DNA from: Flavobacterium cerinum
GTDB lineage: Bacteria; Bacteroidota; Bacteroidia; Flavobacteriales; Flavobacteriaceae
Reading direction: 5' to 3'
Length of the DNA: 64,000 nucleotides
Assembly (NCBI RefSeq): GCF_004028155.1
Contig: NZ_SBII01000011.1
Location: forward strand, 62,001 to 126,000
The notes under the pieces were generated by a model, which was given only the letters and a program-made list of their open reading frames with translations, ran no database searches and had not been told where the DNA came from. The translations under genes and the position numbers were made by a program. Of the stretch, positions 36,188-44,681 are shown in pieces (positions within the stretch are counted from its first letter, which is position 1; every line of letters starts with the position of its first letter).

Positions 36188-37513
36188 TTAGTTTTGTGCT
36201 TTATCTTTAGCTCCTATGTAATCTAGTGTTAGCCTTTGGTTAGGGTTAAGGTATTTTCTAGCTGCTTCTCTAATGTCTTCTCTTGTAATAGAACGGTAAA
36301 TGTCTATTTCTGTATTGATAAGGTTAACATCACCATATAATAAGTAGAAAGAAGAAAGGTTTTCTGCAATTCCTTCTACGTTAGAGTTAGCGCTAACATA
36401 ACGGTTCTCAATCTGATTTTGAAGTTTTTGGAATTCTTTTTCAGATATAAGGTCTGTTTGTAATTTTACAATTTCTTGATCAGCTTCTTTCATGATATCA
36501 GCAGATGTGAATCCTTGCATTGGTATGCCATATATTACATACAAACCGTAATCTTCCTGAGCAATATTCACAGCGCCAATTTGAAGTGCCATTTTTTTAG
36601 TGTCAACGATCTTCTTGTACATTCTTGAACTCTTACCATCACTAAGGATAGCAGAAACCATGTCAAGTACTCTTGCATCTTTAGTTTTCATAGATGGAGT
36701 CCTGTAAGCAGTAACAACCATTGGAAGTTGTACGTTTGGATCCTCATAAGTAGCTTTGAAAGCCTGAGTGATTGGCTGCTCTTCAAATTTCTGACGTGTT
36801 ATAGGAGTACCTTTAGGTATCGCACCAAAGTATTGTTTGATCCATTTTTTAGCCTGATCAGTATCAAAATCTCCGGCTACTACAAGAACTGCATTGTTAG
36901 GAATGTAGAATTTTTTATTGAACGCCTGGAATTCTCCAAGAGTTGCAGCGTCAAGGTGTTCCATAGAACCGATAGTTGACCAACGGTAAGGGTGTACCTT
37001 AAACATATTCTTTTTAACTTCAGTCATTAAGTTTCCATAAGGCTGATTGTCCATACGAAGCCTTTTTTCTTCTTTTACAACTTCATTTTGAGTATCAACA
37101 CCAATTTGGTTGATAACCGGGTGCATTAATCTTTCAGATTCCATCCAAAGCGACAACTCAAGGTTGTTAGATGGGAAAACTTCATAATAATACGTTCTGT
37201 CGTCAGACGTGTTGGCATTATTGTTACCACCATTAGCAGTTACAATTTTAAACCAGTCACCACGTTTGATGTTTTCTGTTCCTTCGAATAATAAGTGCTC
37301 AAAAAAGTGTGCAAAACCTGTTCTTTCAGGATTTTCATCTTTAGAACCCACATGATACATTACCGAAGTAATGATAACCGGAGCTGATTTATCCTGGTGT
37401 AGGATAACATGCAATCCGTTGTCTAAATTGTATTCCTCGAATGCCACTTTTTGAGCCGAAGCAACTCCGCCAAGCATTAGAAGTGAACCCAAAGCCATTA
37501 AAGATTTTTTCAT
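36188..37513 (-). CDS. Active M16 family zinc metallopeptidase, periplasmic
   Basis: The 441-residue protein has a signal peptide (MKKSLMALGSLLMLGGVASA) and the inverted zinc motif H69-F-F-E72-H73 (HFFEHLLFEG), with the third-ligand glutamate in NEVVKEEKR near residues 144-150. This is the catalytic half of a two-protein M16B enzyme; the next gene encodes the likely inactive half. M16B enzymes degrade short peptides and presequence-like fragments. The export signal places it in the periplasm. Separate from rplU by 200 bases, with divergent transcription. Confidence 0.92.
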   Translation of the reverse strand: MKKSLMALGSLLMLGGVASAQKVAFEEYNLDNGLHVILHQDKSAPVIITSVMYHVGSKDENPERTGFAHFFEHLLFEGTENIKRGDWFKIVTANGGNNNANTSDDRTYYYEVFPSNNLELSLWMESERLMHPVINQIGVDTQNEVVKEEKRLRMDNQPYGNLMTEVKKNMFKVHPYRWSTIGSMEHLDAATLGEFQAFNKKFYIPNNAVLVVAGDFDTDQAKKWIKQYFGAIPKGTPITRQKFEEQPITQAFKATYEDPNVQLPMVVTAYRTPSMKTKDARVLDMVSAILSDGKSSRMYKKIVDTKKMALQIGAVNIAQEDYGLYVIYGIPMQGFTSADIMKEADQEIVKLQTDLISEKEFQKLQNQIENRYVSANSNVEGIAENLSSFYLLYGDVNLINTEIDIYRSITREDIREAARKYLNPNQRLTLDYIGAKDKAQN

Positions 37514-37651
37514 AAAAATTAATAATTATTTTTGATATTGCTAATTGGTGTGCAATTTCGGTAATTTGTTACAATAATTACATAAATTTTTAGGTATTTG
37601 AAATTAATAGCCGTTATGGCTGATTTTTTCGGATAAATTTATCACCCTAGG

Positions 37652-37681
37652 TTGCCTGATAAATAATAAGTTGTATATTTG
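37652..37681 (+). promoter_or_regulatory. Promoter for rplU-rpmA
   Basis: TTG (37652-37654), 19 bases, then TATATTTG (37674-37681). Spacing and -7 box are ideal for Bacteroidota. Confidence 0.75.
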
Positions 37682-37713
37682 CACACTTAAAAAATTAATT
37701 AAACCATATTGTT

Positions 37714-38073
37714 ATGTACGCAATCGTAGAGATAGCAGGGCAACAATTTAAAGTTAGCAAAGACCAAAAAGTATTTGTTCACCGTTTAGAAGGTAAAGAA
37801 GGAGACGCAGTTACATTTGCGAAAGTTCTTTTACTTGATGACAACGGAACAGTTACTCTAGGCGCCCCGGCTATAGAAGGTGCTTCAGTAGAAGCTAAAG
37901 TGCTGCAGCACTTAAAAGGAGATAAAGTAATCGTCTTCAAAAAGAAAAGAAGAAAAGGTTACAAAAAGAAAAATGGCCACCGTCAATCTTTAACGCAAAT
38001 TCAAATTTCAGTTATTACAGCTGGAGGAACTAAGAAAAAAGCGTCTAAAAAAGCGGAAGCTGCAGAGGAATAA
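37714..38073 (+). CDS. rplU: 50S ribosomal protein bL21
   Basis: The protein binds 23S rRNA and is assembled in the large subunit. The 119-residue sequence begins [19 protein letters not shown] and has the [16 protein letters not shown] tract that contacts RNA (residues about 77-92). It ends with a short lysine/alanine-rich extension (residues about 107-119), longer than the 103 residues of E. coli L21. rpmA follows after 23 bases, the standard L21-L27 operon. Confidence 0.97.
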   Translation: MYAIVEIAGQQFKVSKDQKVFVHRLEGKEGDAVTFAKVLLLDDNGTVTLGAPAIEGASVEAKVLQHLKGDKVIVFKKKRRKGYKKKNGHRQSLTQIQISVITAGGTKKKASKKAEAAEE

Positions 38074-38096
38074 TTAACATTTAAAAACAAAACATC

Positions 38097-38357
38097 ATGG
38101 CTCACAAGAAAGGTGTCGGTAGTTCCAAGAATGGTAGGGAATCAGAATCGAAACGTCTAGGCGTTAAGATTTATGGTGGACAAGCTGCTATTGCTGGTAA
38201 CATCATCATAAGACAACGTGGTTCAAAACACAACCCAGGTGAAAACGTTTACATGGGTAAAGATCATACTTTACATGCTAAAGTTGACGGTGTAGTTAAG
38301 TTTCAGAAAAAAGCAAACAACAAATCTTTTGTTTCAATTGTTCCTTTCGAAGCTTAG
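38097..38357 (+). CDS. rpmA: 50S ribosomal protein bL27
   Basis: bL27 reaches the peptidyl-transferase centre. The 86-residue sequence starts [20 protein letters not shown] and has the conserved [18 protein letters not shown] core. The N-terminus begins directly with MAHKKG, as in most bacteria, without the cleaved extension of Firmicutes. It forms an operon with rplU and is followed by a strong terminator. Confidence 0.98.
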   Translation: MAHKKGVGSSKNGRESESKRLGVKIYGGQAAIAGNIIIRQRGSKHNPGENVYMGKDHTLHAKVDGVVKFQKKANNKSFVSIVPFEA

Positions 38358-38375
38358 TAGTAACCCTACGCATAT

Positions 38376-38406
38376 AAAAAACCCACTCAAATGAGTGGGT
38401 TTTTTG
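38376..38406. terminator. Bidirectional terminator between rpmA and aat
   Basis: AAAAAACCCACTC and GAGTGGGTTTTTT form a 13-bp stem with loop AAAT. Confidence 0.9.
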
Positions 38407-38423
38407 TTTTATGGATCTTTTGT

Positions 38424-39059
38424 TTAACTTTTTAGTATGGCTAAGAAATCTTCTCTTAAAATCTCTGTCGCGCCAAGGCTTTCCAGATGGTCATTATGCA
38501 CCTGGCAGTCCAATAGTTTGTAGTTTTCTTTTTCAAGGTGTTTAGCCAGTGCTATAAAAGCAATTTTTGATGCATTCGATACTTTAGAAAACATGCTTTC
38601 TCCGCAAAATATATGACCAAGGTCTATACCATATAATCCGCCAACTAATTTATCGTCCTGCCATACTTCTACAGATTTGGCATAACCCAGTTCGTGAAGC
38701 CTGCAATAAGCCTCAACCATTTCGTCGGTTATCCATGTGCCTGGCTGCCCGTCGCGTTTAATAGTGCGGCAGTTGGTGATCACTTCTTTAAAAGAAGTAT
38801 TAAAGGTGATTTTAAAAGTATTGCGGTTTAAAATGTTACGCATGCTTTTAGAAATCTTTAAATCTTCAAAAAACAACACCATTCTTTCAGGCGGACTCCA
38901 CCATAATATAGGTTCGTCATCTTCAAACCAAGGAAAGATGCCACTCCTATAAGCCAGCAACAGCCGTTCTGGCGAAAGATCACCGCCAATAGCAACTATG
39001 CCTTCGGGGGAAGCATGATTTACGGAAGGGAAGAATAATTCGCGGGAAAGAAAATACAT
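38424..39059 (-). CDS. aat: Leucyl/phenylalanyl-tRNA--protein transferase
   Basis: Aat adds leucine or phenylalanine to N-terminal Lys or Arg of proteins and so marks them for ClpAP degradation (N-end rule). The 211-residue protein begins with the FP-x-SP opening (LFFPSVNHASPEGIVAIGGD) and has FPWFEDDEPILWWSPPERMV, the conserved W-W-SP-x-R core, followed by GGLYGIDLGHIFCGESMFS. Length is normal. An AT-rich region with a promoter box 26-33 bases upstream precedes it. Confidence 0.94.
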   Translation of the reverse strand: MYFLSRELFFPSVNHASPEGIVAIGGDLSPERLLLAYRSGIFPWFEDDEPILWWSPPERMVLFFEDLKISKSMRNILNRNTFKITFNTSFKEVITNCRTIKRDGQPGTWITDEMVEAYCRLHELGYAKSVEVWQDDKLVGGLYGIDLGHIFCGESMFSKVSNASKIAFIALAKHLEKENYKLLDCQVHNDHLESLGATEILREDFLAILKS

Positions 39060-39084
39060 TTATGTACTAGTTTATATAGCAGTT

Positions 39085-39092
39085 CAAATTTA
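39085..39092 (-). promoter_or_regulatory. Promoter -7 element for aat
   Basis: The minus strand reads TAAATTTG, an exact -7 match 26 bases before the start codon. Confidence 0.5.
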
Positions 39093-39312
39093 CACATTAT
39101 ATATAAACAGTGAAAAGTGTATGATAAATATATCGCGAAAACTTAATAGACAGTAGAGGGTGGGAAAGCCAAAATCCAGCAGTCTATCTGTGATTTTTAT
39201 CCTTAATTTTTGTTAAAAATGCTAAAATAAAATCCAAAACTATTGTTTTGTTATATTGTTTTATTGAGTGTGTTAAATGTATTATTTATAGGTTTTTTCT
39301 GTAATATAAATG

Positions 39313-39320
39313 TAGTTTTG
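39313..39320 (+). promoter_or_regulatory. Orphan promoter -7 element in a gene-free region
   Basis: TAGTTTTG matches TAnnTTTG exactly. The expected -33 position (about 39290) has only a T-run. No long gene follows before a terminator at 39424. Confidence 0.45.
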
Positions 39321-39325
39321 CATCC

Positions 39326-39457
39326 AAAATACAAGAGATGAAAGATAACTTTTTGATTATAAAATTTACAAAAATAGTATAGCATTAAGTAATTGAAACG
39401 TATTGTGTTTTAGCTAAATGTATGCGGAAGACTGGTGGTTCGGTCTTCCGCTTTTTT
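39326..39457 (+). ncRNA. Candidate small RNA between aat and an unknown lipoprotein gene
   Basis: The 616 bases from 39060 to 39675 hold no long reading frame. Within them an orphan -7 box (39313-39320) is followed about 100 bases later by a strong terminator (39424-39457). The implied transcript is about 130 bases. It contains one short frame, MKDNFLIIKFTKIV at 39339-39383, which could be a leader peptide or chance. No known RNA family is recognised. The remaining sequence of the gap is AT-rich and featureless to me. Confidence 0.4.
39424..39457 (+). terminator. Terminator without an upstream protein gene
   Basis: GCGGAAGAC pairs with GTCTTCCGC, extended by a G-C and a T-G pair, then TTTTTT. 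Confidence 0.85.
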
Positions 39458-39675
39458 ATATTGAAAATATTCAAATAATGTTTATTTATATGAATATTAA
39501 ATATTGGTCTTAAAAAAAGCAAATCACAATAATGTATTTTAACTTTTGCTTAACTTTTTCGATAGTTTTATTGTAAGTTTTATTTGATTAAATATGCTAA
39601 TATTGTCAATGGATATCCAATTGAAAAATTATTACTAACGTCGGTATTACTGACAAAAAAATACAAAACTTTAAA

Positions 39676-40347
39676 ATGAAAAAATTAATACTGCCTTTTA
39701 TGGTATTGATTTTGAGCGCCAATGTTTTTATAAGTTGTTCAGGAGATGAAGCCGCGATGTCTAAATCTCAAACATCAGGAAAAGCACTTGCTACACCTAA
39801 AGTTAATCTAAGTAATACTATTAATTCTTTTGTAAGTTCCTTTTATAATACACAATATATATATGGGAAGCAAATTGAATCAATATCAGACGAGGGTAAG
39901 ATTCTTGTAACTGAAGTTAGTCCTTTAGCAGATGTAAGAGCAAGAGGTTATGTTGTTACAAATAAGGATAATGGAGATTTTCTATATTTTATAGATGTTG
40001 ATAGAGTAAACAATACGTTTAGTACTTATGAGGCAGTAACGAATATTTCTGATAGTGATGTTATTGATGTAAATGATCCTATTTATGTAGGAAATCAATA
40101 TGACATGATTGAATTGATTCAAGCTCGTAATGATTTTGGTTTACAAAAAGGGGGTGGTTTTTTCTTTTTTGGTGTAAATATTGATTTAGGTAATTTCTGG
40201 ACGAATGAAAAATCAGATGGACCAATTGTCAAAAATCTTAACGCTGACGGTACTGTTGACTGTGTGCAGGTCAAAACCGTTGTTAAAAGAAGGTTTTGGA
40301 TTAAATGGAGTACAACAAGTCATGAAGTTACTGTTCCTTGTCCGTAA
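39676..40347 (+). CDS. Lipoprotein of unknown function (223 residues)
   Basis: A lipobox ends a signal peptide (FISCS, C21). The mature protein has a serine/threonine-rich start, then a strand-rich domain with GYVVTNKDNGDFLYFIDVDR. The end has paired cysteines, TVDCVQVKTVVKRRFWIKW and VTVPCP, probably disulfide-linked. I know of no family. The coding region is very AT-rich compared with the flanking core genes and pairs with the next gene, 20 bases away. A recent or fast-evolving origin is likely. Confidence 0.6.
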   Translation: MKKLILPFMVLILSANVFISCSGDEAAMSKSQTSGKALATPKVNLSNTINSFVSSFYNTQYIYGKQIESISDEGKILVTEVSPLADVRARGYVVTNKDNGDFLYFIDVDRVNNTFSTYEAVTNISDSDVIDVNDPIYVGNQYDMIELIQARNDFGLQKGGGFFFFGVNIDLGNFWTNEKSDGPIVKNLNADGTVDCVQVKTVVKRRFWIKWSTTSHEVTVPCP

Positions 40348-40367
40348 TTATTTATTATAGAGTATAG

Positions 40368-41021
40368 ATGACATTTAAATTCTTATTATTTAAGGTAGTG
40401 TTTTTTTTCGCAATTACAATTTTACATGCTCAAGATACTGTGCAGATGAAAGAAGTTTTAATCGAAAAAGATTTCACTAAAAAAGAGAAGTTAAAGAGTG
40501 TTTATTTTGGTAAAAACTCCACATATCTTTTAGTTAATTTGTTTTTTGATGATATTCCTGAGTATTATCTGGTAGATAATATTCCTTATGGGGGTATAAA
40601 GGAATTGACTTTGTTTTTTTGTCCTTCAAGTAAGTCTACAGAGATTTTAATGGAGAATGGGTATCGTTTTGATAAAGTTAATAATACAGAATTTGAATTG
40701 ACAATTTATAAGGTTTCCGATGAGGGAAGCTTAGGGGATAAAGTTAATCAAGTTGCAATACCTATTGTTCTTGAACAAAATAAAAGTGATGCTACTAGAA
40801 AAATAAAAATTGATATTTCTAAGTATAATTTTATTGGGGATAAATTTTTTGTATTCTTAAAAAGAATTTCTGATGCATCTTGTTATGAATGCTATTATTA
40901 TTTGCCAGTATCTTATTTAGCGGACAGAAAATTAATTTATGCTTATAATAAAAAAGAGCTTATGCCTTTGTATACGAAAGGATTAAGAGTAAAAGTGCAA
41001 ACTTTAACAAGAGATTATTAG
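40368..41021 (+). CDS. Secreted protein of unknown function (217 residues)
   Basis: A signal peptide (MTFKFLLFKVVFFFAITILHA) leads a mature protein that begins QDTVQMKEVLIEKD. That phrase resembles the plug-domain start of TonB-dependent proteins, but no barrel or plug follows. The rest has strand-like segments and two close cysteines (SCYEC). Very AT-rich, in the same possible operon as the preceding lipoprotein. Function unknown. Confidence 0.55.
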   Translation: MTFKFLLFKVVFFFAITILHAQDTVQMKEVLIEKDFTKKEKLKSVYFGKNSTYLLVNLFFDDIPEYYLVDNIPYGGIKELTLFFCPSSKSTEILMENGYRFDKVNNTEFELTIYKVSDEGSLGDKVNQVAIPIVLEQNKSDATRKIKIDISKYNFIGDKFFVFLKRISDASCYECYYYLPVSYLADRKLIYAYNKKELMPLYTKGLRVKVQTLTRDY

Positions 41022-41037
41022 TTTGTATTTTTGAATG

Positions 41038-41074
41038 AAAAAATCCCGATAAGTACTGCTTATCGGGATTTTTT
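41038..41074. terminator. Bidirectional terminator
   Basis: AAAAAATCCCGATAAG and CTTATCGGGATTTTTT form a 16-bp perfect stem with a 5-base loop, between convergent genes. Confidence 0.92.
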
Positions 41075-41089
41075 ATTTTGGTTTTCTTT

Positions 41090-41482
41090 TTAAAAAGGAA
41101 GATCGTCGTGCTCTTCTTCTTTAAAGCTTGTAGCAGGTTCAAAAGCATCACTTGCCGATGTTGGCTGTGGCGCTTGTTGGTAACTACCACCTTGTGGTGC
41201 TTCCGGCTGTGCTTTTTCTATTCTCCAGCCCTGTATAGAGTTAAAGTATTTTGTTTCACCTTGTGGGTTAACCCATTCTCTTCCTCTAAGGTTTATGGAA
41301 ATTTTTACAGGTTCTCCTGCTTTGTAGTTATTAAGCAGGTCACATTTGTCCTGAGTAAATTCTATCATGATGTGCTGTGGATACTGCTCATCTGTAGTGA
41401 CTACTATTTCTCTTTTTTTGAAACCGTTGCTTCCAAAAGCTTTGGTTTCATCGATCATCTTAATTCTTCCTGAAACTTCCAT
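41090..41482 (-). CDS. DUF3127 domain-containing protein
   Basis: The 130-residue protein starts MEVSGRIKMIDETKAFGSNG and continues with FKKREIVVTTDEQYPQHIMI. This OB-like segment is the DUF3127 signature (residues 1-90). A proline/glutamine-rich linker leads to an acidic tail, EEEHDDLPF, nearly the same as the C-terminal tip of SSB proteins. The shape suggests a nucleic-acid-binding protein with a partner-recruiting tail, which is inference. The family is widespread in Bacteroidota and uncharacterised. Confidence 0.85.
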   Translation of the reverse strand: MEVSGRIKMIDETKAFGSNGFKKREIVVTTDEQYPQHIMIEFTQDKCDLLNNYKAGEPVKISINLRGREWVNPQGETKYFNSIQGWRIEKAQPEAPQGGSYQQAPQPTSASDAFEPATSFKEEEHDDLPF

Positions 41483-41527
41483 AATGTAATTGTTTGTTGT
41501 TTTCTGCCGGGGCAGCTATCGTTAATA

Positions 41528-42409
41528 TTAAAAATTATTCTTAGCAAGAAGTACCTTCCATGCGGTAATTACTTCGTTGTTATCAAGGTATTCCTTGGCT
41601 TTCAGGAACTTCTTAGTCTCATCATCTGAGCTTAAAATCGCTTTTACTTCGAAGCTTTCTTTTACAAATATACTAACTTCTTCGTCAGTAGGCAATGTTT
41701 CTGTATTACCTAATTTGCCTAAATCATTACCGTTAAAAAAACTGCTTTCTTTTATAAAATCAGGAATACTATCTACACCTATGCCTAATGTGGTTAAGGG
41801 TTTTTCTACTTCAAACAGGCCTTCTGCAGAGCGGGAATACCAGTTGCCGCCCAAACGCGATACCAGGTCTATTTTATGCTGGTCTATGCCGCCGTTATCA
41901 TCTAAAATGCTTTCATGTATGTGCATTTTAAGTACTTCGCATAGTATAAGGTTACCGGCTCCGCCTTCGGTTCCAAGGGCGATAATTTCGTTAACACGAC
42001 ACTCAAATTGTACCGGTGCTTCTTTTACTCTGTATGGTTTAACCATGTCAGATGGTATCATAGTAAATCCGGCTTTCTCAAACTCATTAATACCAGCGGC
42101 ATATTCAGTACTTGAAAGCGATACCTGCTCTACCATTGCATAGTTCACTACGTTAATAACCACTTCACGGTTAAGTTCGGCGTTCATTAGCGTGTGTTTG
42201 GTAGTATTATCGCGTACTCTTCGTGAAGGCGAAAATATTAGTATAGGCGGGTTGCTACTGAAAATATTAAAGAAGCTAAAAGGCGATAAATTAGGTATGT
42301 TATTTCTATCTAAAGTACTGGCTAAGGCAATAGGACGGGGTCCAACAGCGCTTTGTAAATAGCCATGCAGCTTTTGTGTAGTAAGTTCTTTTGGGTCTAT
42401 AGTTAACAT
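41528..42409 (-). CDS. Flavin reductase family protein (FMN-binding split barrel)
   Basis: The 293-residue protein has the flavin-reductase domain, about residues 10-190: VGPRPIALASTLD, FSFFNIFSSNPPILIFSPSR split at N, and HTLMNAELNREVVINVVN in the expected order. Such proteins bind FMN and reduce it with NAD(P)H or act as oxygenase partners. Residues of about 200-293 are an extra C-terminal region. Start ATG at 42409 is preferred, since a TTG at 42430 is inside the promoter box. Confidence 0.88.
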   Translation of the reverse strand: MLTIDPKELTTQKLHGYLQSAVGPRPIALASTLDRNNIPNLSPFSFFNIFSSNPPILIFSPSRRVRDNTTKHTLMNAELNREVVINVVNYAMVEQVSLSSTEYAAGINEFEKAGFTMIPSDMVKPYRVKEAPVQFECRVNEIIALGTEGGAGNLILCEVLKMHIHESILDDNGGIDQHKIDLVSRLGGNWYSRSAEGLFEVEKPLTTLGIGVDSIPDFIKESSFFNGNDLGKLGNTETLPTDEEVSIFVKESFEVKAILSSDDETKKFLKAKEYLDNNEVITAWKVLLAKNNF

Positions 42410-42427
42410 GGTAGTTTTTTTGTTATG

Positions 42428-42435
42428 CAAAGATA
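42428..42435 (-). promoter_or_regulatory. Promoter -7 element for the flavin reductase gene
   Basis: The minus strand reads TATCTTTG, an exact match, 19 bases upstream of the chosen start. Confidence 0.55.
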
Positions 42436-42553
42436 ATTTTTCTCTGAAATAATCGGGTACTATTAACGTTAGTATAGGTTACATTTTATACAGGCTTTTT
42501 TGCAATAACCGAGTGCCTAACTTTTGTTATCTTTAAGCCACAAATTATACCCT

Positions 42554-43705
42554 ATGCAGTTTACAGATAAAAGAAGCATTACCCGTTGGATAATTATTTC
42601 AGCATCGTTTCTTATAGTTTTATTTATACTTTGGAATACGTATTATCTCTTTCAGATATTTAAACAGGAGGAGAAAGATAAAATGCACGTTTGGGCGGGT
42701 TCTATGGAGGAATTCAATAATATCAACTCAGCAGCTGATATAAACTTTTTAACCCAGATAATTGAGAGTAATACTACAATCCCTATTATCAGGACAAATA
42801 ATAAGGATAGTATTACCGGGACTAAAAATATTGATGACGGGATTGTGAACGATACATTGCAATTGCGAGCATATTTGGAAAGATTTAAAAAACAAAATGC
42901 AGCTATAGTAATGCATCATCCAATAGCTAGTAATAATCAGTATATATATTATGGTAATTCTACATTACTTAATGTCCTGAAATATTACCCAATGGCTCTC
43001 GGGCTTGTAATAGTGCTTTTTGGTGCTGTTATTTATAATTTTTATCGTGCTACGAAGATGGGGGCGCAAAGTAAACTTTGGGCGGGTATGGCAAAAGAAA
43101 CTGCCCACCAGATAGGTACACCGCTATCGTCATTATTGGGGTGGATTGAGATTATGAAGGCAGATAATGTTGATGAAACTACAGTAACCGAAATTGAAAA
43201 AGATGTTGCCCGATTGCAAACTATTGCTGAGCGTTTTTCTAAAATTGGGTCGGAGCCTTTGTTGGAAGAGTTGGATATCGTTGCTGAGACCGAGAAGTCT
43301 TTTGAGTATTTAAGATCAAGAGCTTCTAAACAGGTAGAGTTCTTTTTTATGTCACCTAACCACCCGGTAAAAGTGATGATTAATCCTGAACTGCACAGTT
43401 GGACGGTAGAGAATTTAGTGAAAAATGCTATTGATGCCATGAAAGGTAAAGGCAGGCTGGATGTTATTATACGGGAAACCGATAAGTTTGTTAAGATAAA
43501 AGTATGCGATTCTGGTAAAGGGATTCCTAAAGCGCAGTTTCGAAAAGTGTTTGAACCTGGTTTTACCACCAAAAGAAGAGGGTGGGGACTTGGGTTATCT
43601 TTAACCAAACGTATTGTGGAAGAATATCACAAAGGACGGATAAAGGTGCTTTCTTCTGAAATTGGAAAAGGGACGGTGATGGAAGCCAGTTATAAAAAGA
43701 TATAA
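42554..43705 (+). CDS. Orphan sensor histidine kinase
   Basis: The 383-residue protein has two membrane helices (about residues 10-35 and 145-165) around a periplasmic sensor region of about 110 residues. The dimerisation motif is KETAHQIGTPLSSLLGW with the phospho-acceptor histidine. The ATP-binding domain shows N-box NLVKNAIDAMKGKG, G1 DSGKGIP, and G2 GWGLGLSLTKRI. ATG at 42554 gives a normal N-terminus (MQFTDKRS); the frame extends upstream without a better start. No response regulator gene is adjacent. The G2 spelling RRGWGLGLS is the form seen in many Bacteroidota kinases. Confidence 0.92.
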   Translation: MQFTDKRSITRWIIISASFLIVLFILWNTYYLFQIFKQEEKDKMHVWAGSMEEFNNINSAADINFLTQIIESNTTIPIIRTNNKDSITGTKNIDDGIVNDTLQLRAYLERFKKQNAAIVMHHPIASNNQYIYYGNSTLLNVLKYYPMALGLVIVLFGAVIYNFYRATKMGAQSKLWAGMAKETAHQIGTPLSSLLGWIEIMKADNVDETTVTEIEKDVARLQTIAERFSKIGSEPLLEELDIVAETEKSFEYLRSRASKQVEFFFMSPNHPVKVMINPELHSWTVENLVKNAIDAMKGKGRLDVIIRETDKFVKIKVCDSGKGIPKAQFRKVFEPGFTTKRRGWGLGLSLTKRIVEEYHKGRIKVLSSEIGKGTVMEASYKKI

Positions 43706-43737
43706 AAAAAGCGGAACATAATGTTCCGCTTTTTTTA
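43704..43737. terminator. Bidirectional terminator
   Basis: AAAAAAAGCGGAAC and GTTCCGCTTTTTTT form a 14-bp stem with a 5-base loop between convergent genes; it spans the end of both. Confidence 0.92.
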
Positions 43738-44142
43738 TGGTGTACTGGTATATATGTATGTTATTTTTGGATTTCCCGAAGCTTGTTCTATTTCAAGCGC
43801 TTTAGAATTAAGCTTTTTAATTGTATAAACATTTGTTACGCCATTTACCACTGTTGTAAGCGATTTTTCTGCCGCAGTATATGTGCCTGTTGCTGTGTCC
43901 GGATCTTCCTGGCAGTTAAAGTAATCTACTTCTTTAGCTATATTGCCTCCGCTAAATTCAGTATAGTCTTTACCACAAGGCTGGTGTCCGTCATATTCTA
44001 CAGTTTTTCCTGCTACAACATAAGAAACGTTATACCATCTTTTTGTCAGCTGGTTCAGGTTAATAGAAGATCCCGAGTCGTCATCACTTGAGCAGGCGGT
44101 TAAGCAAAGTAGTGCTAAACCCAAACCAATTAATTTTTTCAT
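43735..44142 (-). CDS. Small lipoprotein, lipocalin-like
   Basis: The 135-residue product begins MKKLIGLGLALLCLTACSSD, with lipobox cysteine C17. The mature protein has a strand-rich pattern (RWYNVSYVVAGKTVEYDGH) common to small lipocalin-like domains of Bacteroidota, and two cysteines (QPCGKD and FNCQED). Function unknown. ATG at 44142 is chosen because an upstream frame to 44235 lacks a signal peptide. Confidence 0.75.
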   Translation of the reverse strand: MKKLIGLGLALLCLTACSSDDDSGSSINLNQLTKRWYNVSYVVAGKTVEYDGHQPCGKDYTEFSGGNIAKEVDYFNCQEDPDTATGTYTAAEKSLTTVVNGVTNVYTIKKLNSKALEIEQASGNPKITYIYTSTP

Positions 44143-44242
44143 GATATTTTGTGTTAGATTCAAGGTGCAATGATATAAAATAATATTAAAAAATCCAGTT
44201 AATTTTCTAATAATAAAAATGGATGGTAATTTCATTAAAACA

Positions 44243-44268
44243 AAAAAGCAGGAATTACTTCCTGCTTT
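44243..44268 (-). terminator. Terminator after the HIT gene
   Basis: AAAGCAGGAA and TTCCTGCTTT form a 10-bp stem with a 4-base loop, with T-runs on the minus strand. Confidence 0.85.
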
Positions 44269-44288
44269 GTGTAATAGTATGTACTAAT

Positions 44289-44678
44289 CTATAAATTAGC
44301 ATTGATGGCTTTTGCCAGTGCTTCAAATTCTTCTTTTTCAAGTTTTACCTTGTTCACGAAACGCATTTCATCCATTTCATTAAGAGGAATAAGGTGTACA
44401 TGGGTGTGTGGTACTTCAAGACCTATAACCGCTACGCCTACTCTTTTGCAGGGTACAGTTTTTTCCAGTGCTATTGCTACTTTTCTTGAAAATTTCATCA
44501 ATCCCAGGTACTGCTCTTCATCCATGTCAAAAATCTTATTGATCTCTGTTTTTGGAATACAAAGTGTGTGGCCTTTGGCATTTGGATTTACATCTAAAAA
44601 TGCCAGGAAGTTGTCGTCTTCAGCTACTTTATAAGCCGGGATTTCTCCGTTAATTATTTTGGTGAATATAGAGCTCAT
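44289..44678 (-). CDS. HIT family protein (nucleoside-phosphate hydrolase/transferase)
   Basis: The 129-residue protein starts MSSIFTKIINGEIPAYKVAE and has the histidine triad in HTHVHLIPL, the signature of HIT proteins (Hint-like branch). These cleave nucleotidyl phosphoramidates or similar. GHTLCIPKTEI is the matching substrate-loop. It lies 3 bases downstream of greA, so both are in one transcript. Cytoplasmic. Confidence 0.93.
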   Translation of the reverse strand: MSSIFTKIINGEIPAYKVAEDDNFLAFLDVNPNAKGHTLCIPKTEINKIFDMDEEQYLGLMKFSRKVAIALEKTVPCKRVGVAVIGLEVPHTHVHLIPLNEMDEMRFVNKVKLEKEEFEALAKAINANL

Positions 44679-44681
44679 AAC

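Noticed and set aside
42554..43705. A full two-component system around the histidine kinase
   Set aside because: No response regulator gene lies on either side, so it is recorded as an orphan kinase.
44143..44235. Upstream extension of the lipocalin-like lipoprotein gene
   Set aside because: It removes the signal peptide and lipobox from the N-terminus, so the shorter form is preferred.
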